From: Cherax quadricarinatus
Taxonomy: Eukaryota > Arthropoda > Malacostraca > Decapoda > Parastacidae
DNA: 64,000 nt
Assembly (NCBI RefSeq): GCF_038502225.1
Contig: NC_091369.1
Location: forward strand, 13,917,469-13,981,468
Direction: 5' to 3'
A program made the translations under genes and the position numbers. Positions 55,306 through 64,000 of this stretch are shown one piece after another. How positions within the stretch are numbered: the first letter of the stretch is position 1; the number at the start of each line of letters is the position of its first letter. Below the pieces are notes generated by a model that was not told the origin of the DNA, made no database searches, and saw only the letters and a program-made list of their open reading frames with translations.

Positions 55306-55589
55306 ACGATCTCTCAAGATGGCCGATCCTGTATATTTGAAATAATGATTTTTTTTGACTATCTGCATCATCACATGCCGGAGAAACAAAAAAATTATAT
55401 ACAAGAGAAAATAAAAAAAGGGGAAGAGTGATGAAAAATTTGATCAGTGTTATACAAGTAAATATGCGTCCCTCATTTGTAAACTGGAAATTTGTTGCTG
55501 TAATGGCGTCGAAATTTTAAAAAATATTTTATAGGCTTGAAAATACGTACTTGAGATCAGGTTGGCAACGACCTGTCTTAGTGAACACC

Positions 55590-57640
55590 ATGGAGTACTT
55601 GAACACTATGAACACCATGAGTACTTGAGCACTATGAACACCATGGAGTACCTGAGCACTATGAACACCATGAGTACTTGAACACTATGAACACCATGAG
55701 TACTTGAACACTATGAACACCATGAGTACTTGAACACTATGAACACCATGAGTACTTGAACACTATGAACACCATGAGTACTTGAACACTATGAACACCA
55801 TGAGTACTTGAACACTATGAACACCATGAGCACTTGAACACTATGAACACCATGAGTACTTGAACACTATGAACACCAGGAGTACTTGAACACTATGAAC
55901 ACCATGGAGTACTTGAACACTATGAACACCATGAGTACTTGAACACTATGAACACCAGGAGTACTTGAACACTATGAACACCAGGAGTACTTGAGCACTA
56001 TGAACACCATGAGTACTTGAACACTATGAACACCATGAGTACTTGAGCACTATGAACACCATGGAGTACCTGAGCACTATGAACACCATGGAGTACCTGA
56101 GCACTATGAACACCATGGAGTACCTGAGCACTATGAACACCATGGAGTACCTGAGCACTATGAACACCATGGAGTACCTGAGCACTATGAACACCATGGA
56201 GTACCTGAGCACTATGAACACCATGGAGTACCTGAGCACTATGAACAGCATGGAGTACCTGAGCACTATGAACACCATGGAGTACCTGAGCACTATGAAC
56301 ACCATGGAGTACCTGAGCACTATGAACACCATGGAGTACCTAAGCACTATGAACACCATGGAGTACCTGAGCACTATGAACACCATGGAGTACCTGAGCA
56401 CTATGAACACCATGGAGTATCTGAGCACTATGAGCACCATGAGTACTTGAACACAATGAACACCATAGAGTACCTGAACACTATGAGCACCATGGAGTAC
56501 CTGAACACTATGAACACCATGGAGTACCTGAACACTATGAACACCATGGAGTACCTGAACACTATGAACACCATGAGTACCTGAACACTATGAACACCAT
56601 GGAGTACCTGAACATTATGAACACCATGGAGTACCTGAACATTATGAACACCATGAGTACCTGAACATTATGAACACCATGGAGTACCTGAACATTATGA
56701 ACACCATGGAGTACCTGAGCACTATGAACACCATGGAGTACCTGAACATTATGAACACCATGGAGTACCTGAACACTATGAACACCATGGAGTACCTGAA
56801 CACTATGAACACCATGGAGTACCTGAACATTATGAACACCATGAGTACCTGAGCACTAGGAACACCATGGAGTACCTGAACACTATGAACACCATGGAGT
56901 ACCTGAACACTATGGAGTACCTGAACATTATGAACACCATGAGTACCTGAGCACTATGAACACCATGGAGTACCTGATCACTATGAACACCATGGAGTAC
57001 CTGAGCACTATGAACACCATGGAGTACCTGAGCACTATGAACACCATGGAGTACCTGAACACTATGAACACCATGGAGTACCTGAGCACTATGAACACCA
57101 TGGAGTACCTGAACACTATGAACACCATGGAGTACCTGAACACTATGAACACCATGGAGTACCTGAGCACTATGAACACCATGGAGTACCTGAGCACTAT
57201 GAACACCATGGAGTACCTGAGCACTATGAACACCATGGAGTACCTGAACACTATGAACACCGTGGAGTACCTGAACATTATGAACACCATGAGTACCTGA
57301 ACACTATGAACACCATGGAGTACCTGAACATTATGAACACCATGGAGTACCTAAGCACTATGGACACCATGGAGTACCTGAGCACTATGAACACCATGAA
57401 GTACCTGAACAATATGGACACCATGGAGTACCTGAGCACTATGAACACCATGGAGTACCTGAACACTATGAACACCATGGAGTACCTGAGCACTATGAAC
57501 ACCATGGAGTACCTGAGCACTATGAACACCATGGAGTACCTGAGCACTATGAACACCATGGAGTACCTGAGCACTATGAACACCATGGAGTACCTGAGCA
57601 CTGTGAACACCAGGGAGTACCTGAGCACCATGAAACAAAC
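55590..57640. repeat. Minisatellite, 26/27-bp unit, about 77 copies
   Basis: Left part (to about 56040): mostly 26-bp units ACTATGAACACCATGAGTAC plus TTGAAC. Right part: 27-bp units with CCATGGAGTACCTGAGC. The 27-bp unit equals nine codons, so a nine-residue repeat stays open on both strands. Every 26-bp unit shifts the frame and breaks it. Not a gene. Confidence 0.97.
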
Positions 57641-57838
57641 TTTGCTTCATTTGTACTAACACCCACTAAGTTACACAGGGCTAAACGGCATTACATTACA
57701 TGAATTTATCAGATAGGCCAGCTCCCTAGGCCTCTTTGTTCACCAAGTTCATTCACATAGTTGCACATAAAGCGAGGCAGTCGGCACACACACACATATA
57801 TATATTCACATCAGTACACACAGATATATATATATATA

Positions 57839-58228
57839 TGTCGTGTCGAATATGTAAAACTGGTCAATTAGCAAGAACTCATTTAAAATTAAGTATTTTC
57901 TGAAATTTTCTTTTATACGTTTAAAGATATATTTTTTTCATTAATGTTAATGTAAAAAATTTTAATTTTGCACCAAAAGAATCTTAGAAAACTTACCTAA
58001 CCTTATTATAACAAGAACAATTTATTTTAGCCTAACCCAACTGAATATATTTTAGATTTGTTTACAATAATTTAATACTAAACAAACACAGTGAAATATA
58101 TTTTTTTCGTTAGGTTCAGAATGATTTTGGCGAATTTACTGCATACACAAATTTTCGCTTGTCTTATATGGCAAGATGAGCGTTGCTATTTAAGCCAAGA
58201 TCGCAAGTTCTGCCTATTCGGCACGACA
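57839..58228 (+). mobile_element. TIR element (MITE-like), copy 5, full length
   Basis: 390 bp with left TGTCGTGTCGAATATGTAAA and right GCCTATTCGGCACGACA. Best preserved copy. TA repeats are on both sides (57821-57838 and 58229-58312). Confidence 0.94.
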
Positions 58229-58237
58229 TATATATAC

Positions 58238-58312
<75 letters not shown>
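58229..58312. repeat. (TA)n microsatellite
   Basis: About 84 bp of TA with two ACA interruptions at the left. Confidence 0.97.
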
Positions 58313-58313
<1 letters not shown>

Positions 58314-58329
58314 CTGTGTGTGTGCGTGT

Positions 58330-60470
58330 GTGTGTACTTACCTATTTGTAGTTACCTGTTTGTGGTTGCAGGGGGTCGAGACTCAGCTCCTGGCCCCGAC
58401 TCTTCACTGATCGCTACTAGGTCCTCTCTCTCCCTGCTCCTTGAGCTTTATCATACCTCGTCTTAAAACTATTTATGGTTCCTGCCTCCACTACGTCACA
58501 TTCTAGATTATTCCACTTCCTGACAACTCTATGACTGAAAAAATACTTCCTAACATCTCTATGACTCATCTGAGTCTTCAATTTGTGACTTCTTCTTTCT
58601 GTGTCCCATCTCCAGAACATCCTGTTTCTACCCACCTTGTCAATTCCTCGCAGTACTTTGTATGTCGTTATCATGTCTTCCTTGACCCTCCTGTCCTCCA
58701 GTGTCGTCAGGTTGATTTCCCTTAACCTTTCTTCGTAGGACATTCCCCTTAGTTCTGAAACTAGCCTTGTTGCAAACCTTTGCATTTTCTCTAATTTCTC
58801 GACGTGCTTGACCAGGGTGTGGGTTCCAAACTGGTGCTGCATACTCCAGTATGGGCCTGACGTACACGGTGTACAGAGTCTTGAACGATTCCTAACTGAG
58901 GTATCGGAACGCTATTTTCAGGCTTACCAGGCGCCCATATGCTGCAGAAGTTATCTGGTTGATGTTCGCCTCCGGATATGTGCTCGGTATTCTACTCACC
59001 CAAAGATCCTTTTTCTTGAGTGAGGTTTGCAGTCTTTGGCCACCTAACCTGTACTCTGTCTGCGGTCTTCTTTGCCCTTCCCCGATGTTCATGACTTTGC
59101 ATTTGGCGGGGTTAAATTCGAGGAGCCAGTTGCTGAACCATGCTTCCACCCTTACCAGGTCTCTTCGTAGTCCTGCCTGATTTAATTCTGCTCATTAACT
59201 TCACATCATCTGCAAACAGGGACACTTCCAAGTCTATCCCTTCTGTTATCTCATTCACATATACCAAAAATAGCACTGGTCCTAGGACTGACCCCTGTGA
59301 AACCCCGCTCGTCACAGGCACCGACTCTGACACCTTGTCACGTACCATAACTCATTGTTGCCTCCCTGTCAGGCATTCTCTGATCCATTGCAGTGCCCTT
59401 CCTGTTATATGTGCCTGATCCTCTGGCTTTTGCACTAATCTCTTGTGAGGAACTGTGTCGGAGGCCTTCTTGCAGTCTTACTTCCGTTACAGTGTCATAA
59501 AACTTCAGTAGGTTTGTGACACAGGATTTGTCTTCCTTGAATCCATGCTGGTTGTCGTTAATAAGCTTGTTCTGTTCTAGGTGCTCCACTACTCTCCTCC
59601 TGATAATCTTCTCCATGACTTTGCTTACTATACACGTCAGTGACACTGGTCTATAGTTTAACGCCTCGTGTCTGTCTCCTTTCTTAAAATTGTGGACTAC
59701 ATTTGCCGTCTTCCATACCTCAGGTAGTTGCCCAGTTACAATGTAAGTGATGAAAATTGTTGTTAGTGGCACACACAGCATCTCTGCTCCCTTTCTAAGG
59801 ACCCACGGAGAGATTTCCAGTCCCAGCGCCTTTGAGGTATCAAGTTCACTTACCAGCTTTTTCACCTCCTCCTCGATTGTGCATATTTCATCCAGCACTT
59901 GTTGGTATATCTCATGTTGGTGTGTCCCCCTGTTCTGACTTCACGGATTCCTTTCTCTCTCCACTGTAAATACTTCCTTAAATCTCATATTGAGCTCTTC
60001 ACATACTTCTTGGTCGTTTCTTGTGAGCCCCCTACCTTCTTTCCTCAGTCTGATTACCTGGTCCTTGACTGTCTTCCTACTGATGTCGATATACAACAGT
60101 TTCGGGTAAGACTTGACTTTTGATAACGAAAACAACGATTAAACGTTTTCGTACTGTCGCTGGGCCTCCCTCATTATCTTGGCGTACTCGTTTCTGAGTC
60201 TTCGACTAATCTCTCTATTTTCCTGGGTCCTTTGTCTTCTGTACATTTTCCATTCTCTAGTTCACTCAGTTTTTGCCTCCCTACATCTTCGGGTAAGCCA
60301 AAGGCTCGTTCTAGTCTTCCCATTATTTCTGTTGCCCTTGGGAACAAACCTTTCCTCTGCCTCCTTGCATTTTGTTGATACGTATTCCATCATTTCATTT
60401 ACTGACCTAACAATTCTCTTTCCCACTGAACCTCCTGCAGGAAGTTCCTGATACCTGTGTAGTCCCCCCT
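58330..60470 (-). mobile_element. Decayed CR1-like LINE, most of ORF2 and 3' UTR
   Basis: From right to left on the minus strand: linker (60470-59940), RT (59900-59100), C-terminus (58900-58417), 3' UTR CCCTGCAACCACAAACAGG (58355-58372) ending in a GTACACACACAC run. Same family as 19900-20560. The 5' end abuts (TG)n. Confidence 0.85.
58417..60200 (-). pseudogene. Broken reverse transcriptase of the CR1-like LINE
   Basis: In pieces: EVKKLVSELDTSKALG, PLTTIFITYIVTGQLPEVWK, NYRPVSLTCIVSKVMEKI, NDNQHGFKEDKSCVTNLLKF, SGVSQGSVLGPVLFLVYVNE, LFADDVKLMSRI, YAAPVWNPH, QRFATRLVSELRGMSYEERL and HRDVRKYFFSHRVVRKWNN. The DD of the catalytic box survives but frameshifts near 59480, 59130 and 58860 break the frame. 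The segment carrying the YMDF-type motif is lost near 59470. Confidence 0.85.
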
Positions 60471-60590
<120 letters not shown>

Positions 60591-60874
60591 TCATATTTAC
60601 ATATTTGTACAGAATGCAGATAAGATGAGACTTTATACAATGAGAGGACCATGTAATGTGCAAGGGAACATAAATGGAAATTAAAATACAGACGATTCTC
60701 ATGCATATTAGGCAATAATTTCTGTGTCTCAGAGTGGACAATGAGGATATCCTCAAGCACCCAAGAGCAGGTTAGAAACATTTACAAAGTTCTCTGAATC
60801 GAATCTGCCTGCTACATTTACACATTTCCGTGGATCGAATGACAGCCAGGAATCACACAATATTATGTTAATTA

Positions 60875-60930
60875 AAAGAACAACAGTGAAACTAATGTGA
60901 CATTTTCTTGTCGGTAATTCTACCAACATT
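60875..60930 (-). repeat. Family A foldback end
   Basis: CAGTGAAACTAATGTGACAT, then TTGTCGGTAATTCTACCAAC. The outer arm is joined directly to the complement of the GGTAGAATTACCGACAA hairpin, with the ribozyme-like centre deleted. Confidence 0.6.
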
Positions 60931-61430
60931 AATACACAATAATACCAACATTAATACACAATAATACCAACATTAATACACAATAATACCAACATTAATA
61001 CACAATAATACCAACATTAACACACAATAATACCAACATTAATACACAATAATACCAACATTAATACACAATAATACCAACATTAATACACAATAATACC
61101 AACATTAATACACAATAATACCAACATTAACACACAATAATACCAACATTAATACACAATAATACCAACATTAATACACAATAATACCAACATTAATACA
61201 CAATAATACCAACATTAATACACAATAATACCAACATTAATACACAATAATACCAACATTAATACACAATAATACCAACATTAATACACAATAATACCAA
61301 CATTAATACACAATAATACCAACATTAATACACAATAATACCAACATTAATACACAATAATACCAACATTAATACACAATAATACCAACATTAATGAACA
61401 ATAATACCAACATTAATACACAATATAATT
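60921..61430. repeat. Minisatellite, 22-bp unit, about 23 copies
   Basis: Unit ACCAACATTAATACACAATA plus AT. The first unit overlaps the TACCAAC end of the foldback remnant. Very homogeneous (a few TAACAC and one TGAACA variant). Confidence 0.97.
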
Positions 61431-61797
61431 TTCTTCACAAGGTGTCCCCTTGCAGTAGGTAGACAGACTTTCCATCAGAGTAACCAGAGCTGCCTTTGTC
61501 TTGCATAAAAACCCGAATGCACTCCCCTCTCACGACACGAGATAAAATATACAAGTATCTTTTTTATAGTTAAATTTTTGTTAAGACTAGCTTTTGTTAA
61601 GAACTGCTTTCGTTATTAAGACTTGCCTCCCCTTTTGTTACACACAAACACGTAGGACTGACGGGTCCTGAGTCAGTACTGACCTACATTCTGCGCTAGA
61701 ACCTACCGATAGTTATTAGAATAATAATTATTAATAATAGCATAATAATGTATCTGGTAAATGCAAAACTTTCTTAAATACTGTATTAAACTCAAAG

Positions 61798-61799
<2 letters not shown>
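61431..61799. other. No gene recognised
   Basis: AT-rich. GTAGAATTACC-type ends do not recur here. No ORF support. Confidence 0.3.

Positions 61800-61868
<69 letters not shown>
61800..61868. repeat. (GA)n microsatellite, first copy
   Basis: About 34 GA units starting ATGAGAGAGA. Confidence 0.98.

Positions 61869-64000
<2,132 letters not shown>

Noticed and set aside
55590..57662. MNTMEYLST-type repeat proteins on both strands
   Set aside because: They arise from a 27-bp (nine-codon) minisatellite and are broken whenever a 26-bp unit occurs.
43239..60470. A Penelope-like element protein (GIY-YIG or its RT) supplying the hammerhead-like motifs
   Set aside because: I looked for it because of the ribozyme-like arms. 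All reverse transcriptases here have APE-type or RTE/CR1 features, and no GIY-YIG segment was seen.

Overview
This is non-coding-rich, AT-rich, intron-scale animal DNA. The evidence is (a) dense microsatellites of (TA)n, (CA)n, (GA)n and (AAT)n and many minisatellites, (b) non-LTR retrotransposons of CR1/L2, RTE and I/Jockey type, (c) tRNA-headed SINEs, (d) TIR elements and (e) only one host-like coding exon. I recognise several repeat tails as typical of decapod crustaceans, so a decapod such as a crayfish, lobster or shrimp is my best guess. That assignment is inference. Nothing looks bacterial: there are no operons, ribosome binding sites or CRISPR arrays.

Layout. 0-7 kb: palindromic repeats, a 25-bp minisatellite, a decayed LINE and a SINE. 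7-17 kb: triplet, 30-bp and 19-bp arrays, a Tigger-like transposon end, a TIR element and two more SINEs. 17-25 kb: foldback elements, LINE relics, a very homogeneous 33-bp array, and a 5'-truncated RTE copy ending in 75 A. 25.7-26.8 kb: 5' part of an I/Jockey-like LINE. 27.1-29.1 kb: an intact, uninterrupted long-chain acyl-CoA synthetase (ACSL3/4 type) reading frame behind a splice-acceptor-like tract. 29-42 kb: tandem arrays, TIR elements inside (TA)n and a longer RTE copy on the minus strand. 43-52 kb: a decayed I/Jockey-like LINE split by an apparently complete CR1/L2-type LINE with intact ORF1 (coiled coil plus SGNH esterase) and ORF2 (endonuclease plus reverse transcriptase) joined by a TGATG overlap. 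52-64 kb: LINE tails, long 32-, 27- and 22-bp arrays, another TIR element, a decayed LINE on the minus strand, and a duplicated (GA)n plus 14-bp array.

The most interesting signal is a dispersed set of short inverted-repeat elements. Their arms carry the architecture of a small hammerhead ribozyme: a YTGATRA-type core, a covarying stem II, GAA, a tiny self-complementary stem III (ACGT, AGCGCT or AGTACT), an NUH-type triplet and a closing stem I. At least four sequence-unrelated families share it. Core positions 3 and 8 covary (C with G, T with A), matching the known C3-G8 pair of hammerheads. Hammerhead variants with reduced stem III that act as dimers are known from Penelope-like retroelements, but no Penelope-like protein is visible here. 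One minisatellite (37.2-37.5 kb) seems to have grown out of such an arm.

Functionally the window holds one probable lipid-metabolism gene or retrocopy in a landscape built by mobile elements. Some of these look young: two RTE copies are almost identical, the CR1 ORFs are intact, and the 33-bp array is homogeneous. Nearly all other long open frames come from stop-free tandem repeats and should not be taken as genes.
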